Below, one piece after another: positions 1 to 12,077 of a DNA stretch of 64,000 bases (position 1 is its first letter; each line of letters begins with the position of its first letter). The stretch is taken from NCBI GenBank assembly GCA_933228895.1, contig OW121857.1, forward strand, positions 5,642,001 to 5,706,000, given 5' to 3'. The notes below the pieces were generated by a model. That model did no database searches, was not told the DNA's origin, and saw only the letters and a program-made list of their open reading frames with translations. Made by a program: the position numbers and the translations under genes. The DNA comes from Platycnemis pennipes (taxonomy: Eukaryota; Arthropoda; Insecta; Odonata; Platycnemididae).

Positions 1-850
1 TTAAACGTAAAAAAGTGTCTTGTAATGAATTTTCGGAAAAGGAATAGCTCTCCTCGTAGCACTTACAAAATAAGTAATAATGAATTAACAAACGTGGAAT
101 CCATTAAATATCTTGGAATAAGACTGACACAAGATCTTTCCTGGGGTTAACACATACGTGAAATAATTCGTAAACTGGGATTCGTCAAAAGAGTAATGGG
201 TAACTGTGATGATCATGTACGAGAAATTAGCTACTTTTGGAAGTAAGACCTCATTTGGAATTTGCTGCCAGTGTATGGGATCCCTACGAAATTGATCTAA
301 ATAATGAACTTGAACGTGTGCAGCGAAAATCCGCAAGGTTTGTAAAGGGAAGGTACGATAACCTTATTAGCGTAACCAGTCTATTAGATGAATTAAAATG
401 GGAATCATTGAGAGATCGCAGGTTTAAATTTAGACTTAATCTCTGAAACAAATTCCAAGGCCATATTTTCAGTGATAACGTTAGAAATATTTTGCGAACC
501 CCAACTTACTATGCTAGACTGGACCATAATCATAAGAGTAGAGAAATTATTTGCCGAACTGACAGATTCAAAATGTCCTTTTTCCCTCGTACAATTAGGG
601 ATATGAATAACGGTAAATATATCCAATACGAGTAGCTGCATGTCGGTATAAGGTCTTGAAGCTAATCCAACTAAATGCATGTTTTCGCATGTTTGGTATG
701 CTGTTCAATTCTTTTTAAATACTGAAGTTTAGAACAGTATAATAGTACTAATCCTATTTCATGCATTACATTTGGTGCATGTTTGGTGAGAATTCACCCC
801 CTGCCACACACCTTTATGGCGGCTTTCAGGGTATTATGTAGATATAGGTG
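1..850 (+). mobile_element. LINE-A1 copy, 3' part of a non-LTR retrotransposon
   Basis: The frame starting at base 1 encodes the end of a LINE reverse transcriptase: a KYLGI motif, a DLSWG motif and, after decay, RPHLEFAASVWDPYE, an ERVQRKSARFVKGRY block and ELKWESL. These belong to the region C-terminal to the catalytic palm in Jockey/CR1-group LINEs. In-frame stops at about 148 and 244 and later frameshifts make it dead. A 3' UTR follows and ends in the family's conserved CCCCCTGCCACACACC...TTTCAGGG segment at about 795-835, then a short GTAGATATAG tail. The palm and endonuclease lie to the left of the window, if present. It appears to sit inside MITE-B sequence, because a MITE-B 3' portion starts at the tail. 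Confidence 0.85.
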
Positions 851-1218
851 TAAATCAAACATTATAATAAGGAAAAGGCGACGCCCACCGAACGAATTGC
901 GTAAAGGATATCTACGTCATCAACTTTCCGTTCGTGGCTTTCTTTTAGGGAAAGGGAGTGGAGTGGAAGTGGGGGTGATTGGATAGGAGCTTCTAAGTCT
1001 CGGTTGTGATTGGACGAAGTAGATGACGTCCAATCACTAACCGCACGCCCACTTTTCCGAAATGGTTGTAACCATCAGTTTTTCGCCACTTATAACAGGA
1101 GAAAGTATTAAGTAATTAATAACAAAGGAGAACGTAATTAAGGTATCGAAGAACGGTAAAATACAGTTTACATATTCTATCAGATTCGGAAATAAAAATA
1201 TATGGTAAACACCCCATT
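851..1218 (+). mobile_element. MITE-B copy 1, 5'-truncated and diverged
   Basis: It matches the internal and right-hand parts of the MITE-B consensus: the AAAAGGCGACGCCCACCG block, the GATTGGACGAAG block, CCCACTTTTCCGAAA, and the terminal GGTAAAC-ACCCCATT. The left ~180 bp are missing at the junction with the LINE-A1 tail. It is more diverged than the other copies, with several small indels. Confidence 0.75.
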
Positions 1219-1711
1219 AGCTTAAGACAAAAGAGGTCAGAAATGCGACATTGTCAACGCTCGAATTTTTCGTTCTGATACACGGCTATATCAACATAGG
1301 TACTATCCTTTTGATGGAAGGTTTGAGACTCATTTCATGATGTGCATTGTGCAGTCAATTTGGTGCTTTTAGTTATTTAACTGATTGGCTTCGTGTTATC
1401 GTAATTTTTACATTTACAAGGCCATGTTTCCAAAGTTGGTGAAGTGCGAAGTGATAACTCCTCCCGAGAAGCTCCATATTTGCTCTAATTGAGTCCCTGT
1501 TCGCTTTCATTTCATTTAGCACCTGAAGAGAAACCTAATACGAAAGAGGATTGTGGAGCATGTGAAGCTGTACAGACACCAATTCTTTTCCACCTTTTAA
1601 TTAATCATTTACTATCTATACGTACGTGAAATCGTTGCTAGGTATCCTTGGAATTTAACCCTCTCAGTATGTATCATTTTAAGGGTCCTCATTTCCTTTT
1701 TATTTAACACA
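1219..1711. other. No recognisable feature
   Basis: AT-rich sequence without a coding signal, terminal repeat or RNA-like fold that I can support. Confidence 0.4.
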
Positions 1712-2222
1712 AGCTGACCCGGCCACGCGTTGCTGTGGCTCAATCTGGTTAAATGGAAAGCGCACGTTTGTAGCATGTTTAATTTCACAATTATTATGGG
1801 TATACAATATATCTCAGCTGATCGATTGTTTTGCAGCTGGACACGCATATTTGTATATAATTTTAACGTCTTTACATGTCGTCACAAAGTAGAATATTTC
1901 AGGCAAGCATTTATTTTATCCGCTAGTGTCAATCGAGGAATTACAGGTAATGTTTGCCTGAAATGTCGTGCAAGCAATTATAATGCGTTCTCAAATGGTC
2001 TCAGGATTCAACTGAAATCTTACAATGTTCGATCCAGAGCCTCGAGCGATGCTTTGTGCACCATTGTGCATTCATCCCAAGCAATAAGTTGGCATTTCTG
2101 AAATATTTGTCCCATGCCAGATGATTTGAATATGTTGCACGTGAGTGTTTCAATGAATTACAAGTTCAATGGGATGCACATCCCGTCTCCAGTGTCGATA
2201 TTGTATTCTCGATATTGTACAA

Positions 2223-2790
2223 ACCTTCATGGAGTGAACAAAACAACTAACCTAAGCTTCATGGAAATTGGATGAATGTTGTGGTAATGCATGAAGTTAT
2301 CAATATTGTATCGATACAGTATCGATATTGTAATGTTAATTTATAAAACTTTGATAAAAAACACCTAAATAATTTCCCCTAATTTTGTATCAACAATGTA
2401 TCGATGTATCCATATTTTATCGATATTATATCGATACAGTATCTACATTGAATTATCGATTTTGTAGAAACCTTCGCGGAGCGTACTCAACAACTTTCCA
2501 AAGTTTCATGGCGATCCGATGAATGGTGTAGTAATGCATAAAGGATAAACACATAACATACATTTGATACAGTATCGATATTGCAACAATACATTCCTTT
2601 TAAAAAACTAAATAATTTCACTTCAATTTTGTATCAATAATGTATCGATTTATCGATACCTTAGCGATATTATATCGATAAAGTATCGATATTGAAATAT
2701 CGATTTCGCAGTCCTCTTTTCGAGAATGTATTCAACAACTTCCCAAAGTTTCATGGCGATCCGATGAATGGTGTAGTAATGCATAAAGGA
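2223..2790 (+). repeat. ~245 bp tandem repeat rich in TATCGATA
   Basis: Units start at about 2223, 2470 and 2712, with periods near 247 and 242 bp. Each opens with a variant of ACCTTC-ATGGAGTGAAC, continues with TTTCATGG-GATCCGATGAATG and GTAGTAATGCAT, and the first two end in an AT-rich TATCGATA cluster. The third unit runs into the (CA)n tail. I count eight exact TATCGATA octamers, and many CGATA half sites. Confidence 0.75.
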
Positions 2791-2836
2791 CACACACACA
2801 CACACACACATACATTCATTTTTATATATATATATA
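2791..2836. repeat. (CA)10 and (TA)n microsatellites
   Basis: A 20-base CA run at 2791-2810 is followed by TACATTCATT and a TA run at 2823-2836. Together they form the tail of the preceding element. Confidence 0.85.
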
Positions 2837-2850
2837 GATAAAATATTCTT

Positions 2851-4668
2851 CCTTATTGGTTTTAGAGATATTATGTGTATTCGAATGTTCACGATTTTAT
2901 GCACCTATTGACATTCAAATTACAGGTATATACTTTCTTCATTCTCATGGCATTTTATACATACTTTAATAATAAAAGTTAATAAACTAACGCACCAGTT
3001 TCCCTCAGTTTCAGTCTGATTGTTAATAAAAATTTATCTTTAAATTTTATCCGAATGTTTAATGAAAGTTATTGTGACGGTAGCGATAAATGCTAATTTT
3101 GGATTCTTCGACAGTTTCTTTCACCATAGCATTGAAAGTAAGCCGACTCACGTAACGCTCAGATTCAATATTAATATTATGATTCATAATGATAAAAATT
3201 TCAATGACATTACGTTTCAAATGCAAATTATTTAGGTAGTTCAATTTGTTTATGGCGAAATCAGTTTTCTTTCCTGATTCTCCTGGTTATCTTCTTGCTT
3301 AGGATGTACACACTTTTCAAATTGTTTCTTTGCTGTGCAGGACGTCTTATATCTCTCTAGGAAGCTCTCAATTTTCCTTGGGACTATATTATAATGAGAT
3401 CTACCTTCTTCTTTGCTCCTGTCTCGATTTCCTACATTAAGGTGGCTTGGTCGAAATTTACAGGTGTATAGATTTTCTTCATAATTGCAATATTTGCTCC
3501 TTTAATAATGCTCTAAAATTCTACGGGAAAATATTTTGGGGTTTTCGGCGTAGTTTTTGAGATATTTAAGGTTTTTTTTTAACATGAGGCCTTATGGTGC
3601 ACTCCGCTTCGTAAGGGTCAATTATGTATTATTTACGTTTCTACCATACATATTTTCACCAAAAACTGAAATGATGTGGATATTAGCCAACAATTTTTAT
3701 TCTGAGAAAATCAACCTGTGTTATCGACTTATTTCCTCCGTATATACGAAATAAATTAAATATTCCTTAAATTTCCAAATATCACGCGCGAAGTTTTGAG
3801 GTGCATTTGGCAACGTGGAATCAGACGGGAAAGCGAACGCGCGAGAAACCACAACAAATCACACCATAAAGTCAACGAATATTACAATGCAGTCCCCTTC
3901 ACAGAGTTATTGAGAATAGACGAATACGACACCTACCATTACGACTGCTGAAACACAAAAACAATTGCCTACACAACAGCAGTGCCGAATTTCAGAATGT
4001 TCGTTGTTGCCGAGTAAAAAAGAGAGATTAAATAAATGTTTTAAGCATATGTTATAAATGTTTAAGCGTTTAATCACAACTTTTTCGTCACTACAAAGTA
4101 TGCGAATACCCTTAGCACAAAATTACATACTTTTTCAATCCATACATTAAAACCAACATCTCCAAGGTCAAAGGATATGCCCAGAGTGACAACGTTCAGG
4201 TTGCCTAGAAACCGAATCAAGTCATGTTTTATGTTATGTTTCATGTCAATATTTAAATTCAAAAGGGCAATGTTTCAATATGACTTGAGAATTTGAGGCA
4301 TCCGGTTAAAATGTCGTGTAATTTAATCATATCCAAGCGATTTTTTAGTGCCATTGAAATTATATGAGCACTAGTTCTCAACGACTCACGATTCCGAACC
4401 AGCCACCTAAGGAGAGACCGGAGGAGATCATTCTTTTGCGGTGGTCTCAAAAAGTATTCCCTGCATTACAATTCCCACAACGCTGGGACTATCCTCCTCC
4501 TCCCGCTGGGATACGCACTGCCGCGGTCACTTGTTTTAAATATGCATTGGAGTAGTGCGTGAGTCGCCGTGCATCAGATCTGTGCTGCTCCCACGCCTTG
4601 TAAATACGCACTTGGGGTCAGCAGCGGGCAGGCTGGTAGTGGCCCCGGAATCTCTGCTATAAACCCAC
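2851..4668. other. No recognisable feature
   Basis: AT-rich DNA with short ORFs in all frames, none matching a family I know. 4360-4660 is more GC-rich but has no coding signal that I trust. Confidence 0.35.
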
Positions 4669-5200
4669 AATGGGGGCGTTTACTCGGAACCGAAATAGCA
4701 ATTTTGTGCACGAAATTGCTAGATGGAAACGAAAAAAGAATTTTAGTGAAAAAATTAATCTTCTAACCACAACCATTCACTCATAAATCAAAAATTAAAA
4801 TAAGCAAAAGGTGATGCCCACCGAAAAAGTTGCTCTGATAACATGGGCGTCATTTTCATCCAGTCCTTGACTGCTTTTGGGGGAAGGGAAGGGAGTGGAG
4901 GTGGGTTCTCGGAAGGTCTGCTCGATTCTGTCGGAACTGCTCCTATTGGCAGAGTCAGCTGTACCCCCCCCCTTTCCAACAAGGCGAAGTAGCTTCGCGG
5001 GCTCAGTTGTGATTGGACGAAGTCGATATACGTCAGAGGTTGCACCACACCCACTTTTCCGAAAGGGCTAAAAACATGTTTTTCGCCGCTAATAACTCGA
5101 GAAATAATTGTCGGATCAAAAAACGGAAAAATGCGGGTCTTTTCATGTTACAAACTCTATCATATTCGGCATTAAAAGAAACATGGTAAACGACCCCATT
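4669..5200 (+). mobile_element. MITE-B copy 2, full length
   Basis: This is a 532 bp copy running from AATGGGGGCGTTTACTCGG to ATGGTAAACGACCCCATT. The ends are imperfect inverted repeats: AATGGGGGCGTTTAC against AATGGGGTCGTTTAC. Shared internal blocks are GATGGAAACGAAAAAAG, AAGCAAAAGGTGATGCCCAC, GGGAAGGGAGTGGAGG, AGCTTCGCGGGCTCAGTTG and ATTGGACGAAGTCGATATA. It encodes nothing. No target duplication is obvious in the flanks. Confidence 0.9.
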
Positions 5201-7410
5201 ACGTCCGGTTGGAAATTGTGGACCACGTTAAAATGTTCCACCTCTACTTTTGAACCTGCGTAACCCCTTTAAGCGCCCGAAGGACAGCAAGGCGGTGCTC
5301 ATGTTCAATTATCAGAGAACGGACCTTGGGTGGCATGCGTGTCATGTCGTTACGCAATCGTCAGGACCTCAGTTCAAACGATCGCTACTGATCGTACACA
5401 ATATGTTGGGCATTTGGGACAGTTCCTATTGAAGCACCGTTCGATCGGTCAAAACGAGCGTGGTTTTCCAATGGCACGCTTGAGCATCCACCGCCGTTGT
5501 CTGTACCGTACGAGGGGTCACGTTTGGTAGCGCGTCGCTCCGAAGAGATGTCTCTCCTCTCATTGTTGTCCGGCGGGCGTGATTCGTGCCAAGGGCGGTT
5601 TGCCCCCATGCGTCGGCTCATTCGACGCGTGACTTCGCCAATTAATGCCCCCTCTAATTATCGCTTGACCGAGAAACAGCCACCGTGACTCTGCCAACGT
5701 GGACCTCCTTATCGCTGACCTCCCCCGTTGCTGACAGCATTAGGAATATTAAAGATATTTCCCAACTCCTCTTGAATTGGGAATGATTCAGATGTGCATA
5801 CGGTATGCATATCGTTTTAGGCGCGATTTTGACTTATAATATGCCAGGGTATACAGATCGGGAACGCGTAGGCCCGACAACCTAATGATCACAGGACCTA
5901 TTCCCAACTCCAGATGGCCAATCCTGTCTGTACCCTTGTACTTTCAGCCCCTTTTAGAAAACTGACGCGAACATTTCCGTATAATTCGTAAAATTATGAA
6001 TTTTACATTATTTACGGCACTTTATTTAAATTTATGAAGTGTGTATTTATCTAATTGTTGGTCATATATTTCTGATTACGGAGCTTGAAGAAATGCTGTC
6101 CCCAATTTGAAGGATTTTACAATATCTCCAATATGTAACGACGCAATGTGAGTGTGGAATATATCGATCCGCTGACGGCTTCCGCACCACCAGATGGGGA
6201 TGATAAATGGCCCACTGGCAGTAAAAGGGTTAAGTCATAGTGGCTCGGTGTCGCTTTAGTAAGTTTACTCGAGGGCACCCAGGAAATAATGTAGATATAA
6301 TATTTTTAATATTATTTCCTTTAAGTTTGCGATTCACATACGCGGTTAGATGAATTGTGGAAGGGATGCACTGAATATCCTTGTCCAATATGTTGATGCT
6401 GCGAGATAGTGGATATTATTCAGCAGCTTATAAAACGGCATCACCATGTATTCAGTGCATCTTTAACTTTGGCTTATTCATTTTAGATTTTGTTGCTCGA
6501 TAGCTCGAGATAAATGCAACAGAAGATCCTGTCGTTGCCAGAACGCTAGTTGTGTTTGTGTTAGAATTAAATGTAGTCATGGTAATTGTTATATTTGTGC
6601 GTAGAAATACTGACTTGGCAACTGATAATGAATTTTAGTTTTCGATTCCTGAGCACTGCTGTGGATAATTTTTAGTTTGTCTTGCTTGTATTTTACCTAG
6701 ACTTCTATATCAGTTTTAGGATACAGATCACATCAGTAAAAACATTTGCTCAAAAAGGCGGTGCCATTACGTAACCCTAGATGCAACTTACGGCTCATTT
6801 TTGTTGCACAAGAGTATGAAATTCATGGAAATTTATCTTCATTGTAGTATCGTTAACCTATTTTTCCACGTCGAACTATGAAATTGATTAAAAGATATTT
6901 TAATCAGCCCTTCTTCGCTAAATATTCCAATCTTATCTTAAGTAATTATGTACGCCTCGTTTAAATTTCGGAAGTAAATAAATATTGTTCATATAGAAAA
7001 TGCTCTTGTTTCGTGAGGTGAAACGGTTGTAAAAGAAAATAATTTCGCTATTGTTTTGTTCCTTTTACATGAAATTGATGGACTGGAATAAACGTGGTAT
7101 TATAGTTAGTGGCCAGTACAATGGGTGACTTATTTATTTTTTACTGATAATATCTTGAATATTTTGCTTAATATGTCTTTAATAGGTTTTTATGCCATGT
7201 TAATTTGACAGTCGTGACGTTATCTTACAATCAATAGCGATGGCAGAAAATCAACAGAAAAAAAAAATTGTTCACCTTCGCCAAGAATCGAACCCTGATC
7301 CCTTGATTTCCACTTGCTCCCCAATATTTATGGCTCATCGCCATTGTATCAAATATCTTGGCCATTGCTCTACTTTTAAGAATTTGTTGCTTGTAGATAT
7401 TAATTGTGAG
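5201..7410. other. Unassigned DNA with a GC-rich segment
   Basis: 5240-5720 is clearly richer in G and C than its surroundings and stays open in several frames on both strands, as GC-rich DNA does by chance. No conserved domain is recognisable. The remainder, 5720-7410, is AT-rich and shows nothing. Confidence 0.35.
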
Positions 7411-7877
7411 ATGGTGGCGTTTACTAGGAACCAAAATCGCAATTTTGTACACGAAATCGTTTGATGGAAACGAAAAATGAATTTTAGTGAAAAGTTAATC
7501 TTCTAACCACAACCATTCACTCATAGATCAAAAATTAAAATAAGCAAAAGGTGACGCCCACCGAAAAAACTGCTTTAAAACCATTGACGTCATATTCCTC
7601 CCGTCCTTGACTGCTTTTAGGGGAAGGGAGGGGAGTGGAGGGGGTTCTCGGAAGGAGTCTGTTCGCACAGATGCTGTCGCAACTGCGCCTATTGGCAGAG
7701 TCAGCTGTGTCCCCCAGGTTGCACCACACCCACTTTTCCGAAAGGGTTAAAAAAATCAGTTTTTTGCCTCTTATAACTCGAGAAATAATTGACGGATCAA
7801 AAAACGGAAAAATACGTGTCTTGTTATTTTACAAATTCTAACATGTTCGGCATAAAAATATGGTAAACGACTCCATT
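7411..7877 (+). mobile_element. MITE-B copy 3, internally deleted
   Basis: It starts at ATGGTGGCGTTTACTAGGAACC and ends at GGTAAACGACTCCATT. Relative to other copies it lacks ~60 bp after GTGTCCCCC: the AGCTTCGCGGGCTC and GATTGGACGAAG blocks are gone and GGTTGCACCACAC follows directly. It keeps an exact TGACGTCA at about 7584. Confidence 0.85.
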
Positions 7878-9906
7878 CCCTTGTGTTAGTGCTAATAATA
7901 GGCACAACGTATGTTAATATAAGTCATATATATATTCTCTGATTTTTTAAATGAGATTCTGCTATTCCATCATTAAGTTAAAGAAGTATCCTCTGCTGCG
8001 TCCAGCATCTAACATTCGTGAGTGAAAAGCGAATTTTGCCCAAAATTAATTTCACGGGCGGGTGCTAAAGCTCTCGCGACGCCTCCTGGTTTCAGTGGCG
8101 GATGTACAATTTAATAAATCCCACCCGTGTGGAACTGTTCTAATTAATTGTATACATTTGTAGCATATGGACACCACAGTCACCTTCTAGAGTTTCCGGG
8201 AAATGTAGATTGATTGTATTTTCGCAGGAAGTAAGGAGGTTGGCTCGCGACTGCTTGAGTTAAGTTGTCTAAGGAATCGTATTAATTCAAGTACGAGTAT
8301 ATGCCTGCTAAGTGATTTTTACTTCACAAAGAAAATTACCTAAGCTATTGAAAGTCGTAAGTATTACAAGAAATACGATGGAAAGTTGAAGGATTTATTT
8401 TTATGATAATTTTAATCAGCTCGACGATGGAGTCAGTTCAGCATTTACGCTACAGAAATAAATTCATGTACTCAATGAATTTACCAATGTATACCACCAG
8501 AATGTTACTATCAAACGTTATGTTATAATATTTCTTGAAATATTCTTTAATATCTCATTAGTAAACATATTATTCATTGCGCCAACCATTTTGGCTACAG
8601 CGACCGTAGCGCCAGTTTAAGTCAACTAATGCATTTCGTCTGCTACAAGCACAGAAATTGGTAGACTTGGCGAAAAATACGGTGGGTTGATGCCTTTTTT
8701 TCGTGTCGTTTTATTCCTTGTGAAATTACGTATAAAATATCATTATTTTGCAAAAATGACATGTCACTATGGTATTTTTAAACGTTATATTCCCATGTGA
8801 TGGCCATTCTTGCCGTTAATCGTATGTAATTTCAAATGTAATTTGTGCGAAAAGGAGTATGGGTAGGTATAATTACCTTTACTTTATTAGATGGAGGAAC
8901 TTAAGTTCTATAAGCGCTGAAAATATAAAAAAATGGCATTACTTTCACTCTTCGTATCAACCTCCTTTAATGGCTGACGTCCGTGAGCGTGTAGTAGTGA
9001 CGGAGGGAAGATGGTCGGTGAGAAAACTCGTTCGTGGAGCGAAGGCGAGAAACAGTTGAACGGCGTCAGTGCGGTGGTGATGGCAGAGGGAGGCTGGACG
9101 TGGTTGGCTGTCTTTCGGGCTTCTTCTTGGAGGGCCGAGACGAATCGCTTTTACAAGTCAGGTTTGTGTGGCGGGCGTTGCGTACCATCGCTTCTCATGG
9201 AAATGAGGCATCACGAGGAGATCGTGGAAGGAGTCCAGCAACATCTTAGAGATTCTGCTGCTTTTTCTACCCAGTGGTCATTTGCAGATACACAGTTGAT
9301 AGGGCAGAGTACTTAGCGGAGTTTGCCTTAAATGAGTCCACTTCCGAAAGCAAACGAATTGCACGCAAGTTTCACGCGAGTATTCGTTTTAGTGTTCTAA
9401 CCTCCTTACAATAAGTCATTCACTTCTCTCTCTTTTTCTTTCTTCCTCACATTGGTTCGCACCGGCTTTTTCGTTAATCTTCTTCTTCTTCCGTTTTAAT
9501 CCTCTTCCCTCTTCTTTTTTTTCGTCCCGTTCTTGGTTTTCTTCTGCTGCTCTTTTTCTTTAGGTCTCCTGTTTACTCTCCCGCTCCCTTGGTGATATTG
9601 TTTATTTTTCATTTACTTTTAGAAATATTATTTAAATTTTATTTACATCTATAAATATTATTCAACCTGAAATCTAAGTTATAGCACAGTAAACCCAAAT
9701 ATACTCAATTCCATAACTTTTAGAATTACTATAAACACTTCATAAGTGCTTAGAATTCGTACCGTTATAGTGTCTTTAAAGTGTACTCAACATCCTGTTT
9801 ATGTGAAATTAAGTGTACTCAACTTCGTGTGAATACTGCTTTCTTCTTTCCAATCCGCTTCTTGAGCACCTTCAATCGTTTCATGAATAAGACAACATCC
9901 CCCTGG
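7878..9906. other. No recognisable gene
   Basis: AT-rich with scattered short ORFs. The segment 8975-9260 is more GC-rich and open in two overlapping plus-strand frames, but neither product resembles a known family. Confidence 0.35.
9421..9590 (+). repeat. Polypyrimidine tract
   Basis: About 170 bp of strongly C/T-biased sequence (TCTCTCTTTTTCTTTCTTCC, then TCTTCTTCTTCTTCC and similar). It could be a decayed microsatellite or an intronic pyrimidine tract. No exon is visible next to it. Confidence 0.6.
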
Positions 9907-10440
9907 AATGAGGGCGTTTACTCGGAACAGAAATCGCAATTTTGTGCACGAAATCGTTGGATGGAAACGAAAAAAGAATTTTAGTGAAAAAATTAATCTT
10001 CTTACCACAATCATTAACTCATAAATCAAAAATTAAAATAAGCAAAAGGTGACGCCCACCGAAAAAGCTGCTGTGATAACATTAACGTCATTTTCCTCCC
10101 GTCCTTGACTGCTTTTCGTGGAAGGGAAGGGAGTGGAGGGGGATTATCGGTAGGCCTGCTCGCACAAATCCTGTCGCAACTGCTCCTTTTGGCGGAGTCA
10201 GCTGTGTCCCCCCATTGCGATAAGGCAAAGTAGCTTCGCGGGCTCAGTTGTGATTGGACGAAGTCGATATACGTCAGAGGTTGCACCACGCCCACTTTTC
10301 CGAAGGGGTTAAAAACATCAGTTTTTCTATGCCTATAACTCGAGAAATAATTGACGTATCAAAAAACGGAAAAATACGGGTCTTTTTATTTGACAAACTC
10401 GATTAGATTAGGCAATAAAAAGTATGGTAAATGACCCCAT
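9907..10440 (+). mobile_element. MITE-B copy 4, full length
   Basis: It runs from AATGAGGGCGTTTACTCGG to GGTAAATGACCCCAT with the whole internal block order preserved, including GGCAAAGTAGCTTCGCGG and GATTGGACGAAGTCG. The left terminus carries a G-to-A change in the G run. Confidence 0.9.
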
Positions 10441-11696
10441 ATGTATTCCAATGTATTCCAGTATTAAATTAATGTATTCCAGTCTGGGTGCCAATAATTC
10501 TGGTTTGCCTTTTATTTTTTCACGATGATTGATTATGGGATGAGTGTATTTATCTGGAGGCAAACAGAAAAGTCGATTCATCCTCTTGTCTGCTTTTGCC
10601 CGTTTGATTCGATTTACTTTTACTGCTCTGTCAGTCGCACATGCTGGACGTTGAGAGTCTCCTGGATTAATTATGCAACTATCCACTTTTATTCACGTTG
10701 ATTGAGCATTCGAATATTTTACAGACCTTCCATCGTAGTGTAAGTGCAGAGTATTATTTAAAAACTTTGCTGTTAAATGCTTCTCCCATTCGAGTAACTG
10801 TCTAGAGTAACTGATCCGTTCACATTTTATTGGTTCACAAGGAAATTATATTAAATTATTTTATTTATATATCAACATTAGAGAACTATTACCTGTTTTA
10901 ATGAGAGAATGATGTCTTCATATAAACCTTTGAGGCTTTATGACGATGAACTTTATAGCGTCATGCTAATCATTTTGTAGCTGAAAACTGGTTGGTTATA
11001 TGAGGTTGTCGTTAAATTGTTAGTGAGGACAATTGAATACCTAATTATGGCCTTATAGAAATAGTATGTTGACACCTAATTTGCCTCTTACATCATATAG
11101 GAAAGGAAAAAAATTTAAAAAAATTACTCGTTGGTTATGGCAATTGAAATCAAAGTACGTTCTAGTATATTTTTCATCATGATTTAAGGCTGTTATTTTA
11201 CAATTTATTTTTCGTATTTACAAAACTTTGAGGGATTGTATTTTGAAATTCTCCACTAAATCATCATGGTCAATTAAAAGGTCTTCTATTCTTGTCCTGA
11301 ATATTGTTACGTCTTGCGGGTCGCAGGAAATACCAATTTTCCATGAAGGGGTTGATCACCATCCAGTTCCACCTTCCCGTGTGCGAGCTTGCTTTGAACA
11401 TCTTCGCATGGATCCATTCATTCACGTATTCCATTCATAATTTTTCTGTAGCACAATAAACCCTCTTAAGTTTTCACATTTCTATATTTTATTCTCTATC
11501 CAAACAATTCTAAGGCTTCTTATGTAATTTATTGTCTTCTTCTTGACAACTTTTCTTTGTCCTTTGCGTCTTCTTTCGCCCATTCTTGATGTTCCACCTC
11601 CTGATGGAGTGGACGAAACTCTCATCTTGTTTTTCCACTACCACGGAAAAGCAAGTTAAAAGGTAGGCTGATGTTGAACCCCCTTCAATTTTTCGA
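10441..11696. other. No recognisable feature
   Basis: AT-rich sequence. An open minus-strand stretch at 10408-10686 overlaps the end of MITE-B copy 4 and matches nothing known. Confidence 0.35.
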
Positions 11697-11880
11697 ATTA
11701 ACATTTGCTTTTAAGTGTTTTTTTCAGTTTCTCGGATTTCAATCGGCATATCGTTATCGCTATGTTGTGGTCAGCGTCGATACCTGCCTCAGGGTAACTT
11801 AAGCAATCCTTCAACTGTTTTCCGAATCTCCGTTTCACTAAATGTGGTCTGTTTGAATTATACTTCCGTTTCACATGCAC
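11697..11880 (-). pseudogene. LINE endonuclease fragment (RTE-like)
   Basis: The minus-strand reading contains YPEAGIDADHNIAITICRLK followed by a lysine-rich stretch. A DHN motif preceded by a small acidic segment, then a basic tail, is how the apurinic-type endonuclease of RTE-like LINEs ends. Only this C-terminal end is present. A further open minus-strand stretch, 11510-11704, lies downstream and may be linker sequence, which is inference. It is opposite in orientation to the LINE-R copy that starts near 12078, so it is a separate fragment. Confidence 0.5.
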
Positions 11881-12077
11881 ATATTCTACGTTTGTGGCTT
11901 TAAAAAAGTGTTTTTGTCTCCACTGAATTGTGTTTTAGAGGAAGTCATTGGAGTATCTCTCCTCCCGTATCTCGATTTCTCTACCAACATTTTCCAATTA
12001 TGCCTCTATCTTATCTTTTTCGACGATACCATTCCAAACTCCTCCTTTTCCCTTCCTTAAACAAGAATATTACGGAA

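Larger units (their letters stand above)
1712..2850 (+). mobile_element. Interspersed repeat with GACCCGGCC head and microsatellite tail
   Basis: It begins with AGCTGACCCGGCCACGCGTT, a head sequence that resembles a widely dispersed insect repeat type. It ends with a block (TTTCATGGCGATCCGATGAATGG...) followed by (CA)n, ATTCATTTTTATATATATAT and AGAT, a layout typical of LINE or LINE-derived 3' ends. The middle holds a ~245 bp tandem array listed separately. An open stretch at 1730-2101 shows no protein family I recognise. Assigning this to a named class is inference. Confidence 0.5.

Noticed and set aside
4820..5054. Repeated minus-strand ORF starting MGVVQPLTYIDF in MITE-B copies
   Set aside because: The frame is broken in several copies and the sequence is constrained as DNA; it is a by-product of MITE-B, not a gene.
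7260..7370. GGGTTCGATTCTTGGCG on the minus strand followed by a T run, resembling a tRNA T-arm or SINE B-box
   Set aside because: No matching A box, acceptor stem or cloverleaf could be built, and no second copy was found in the window.
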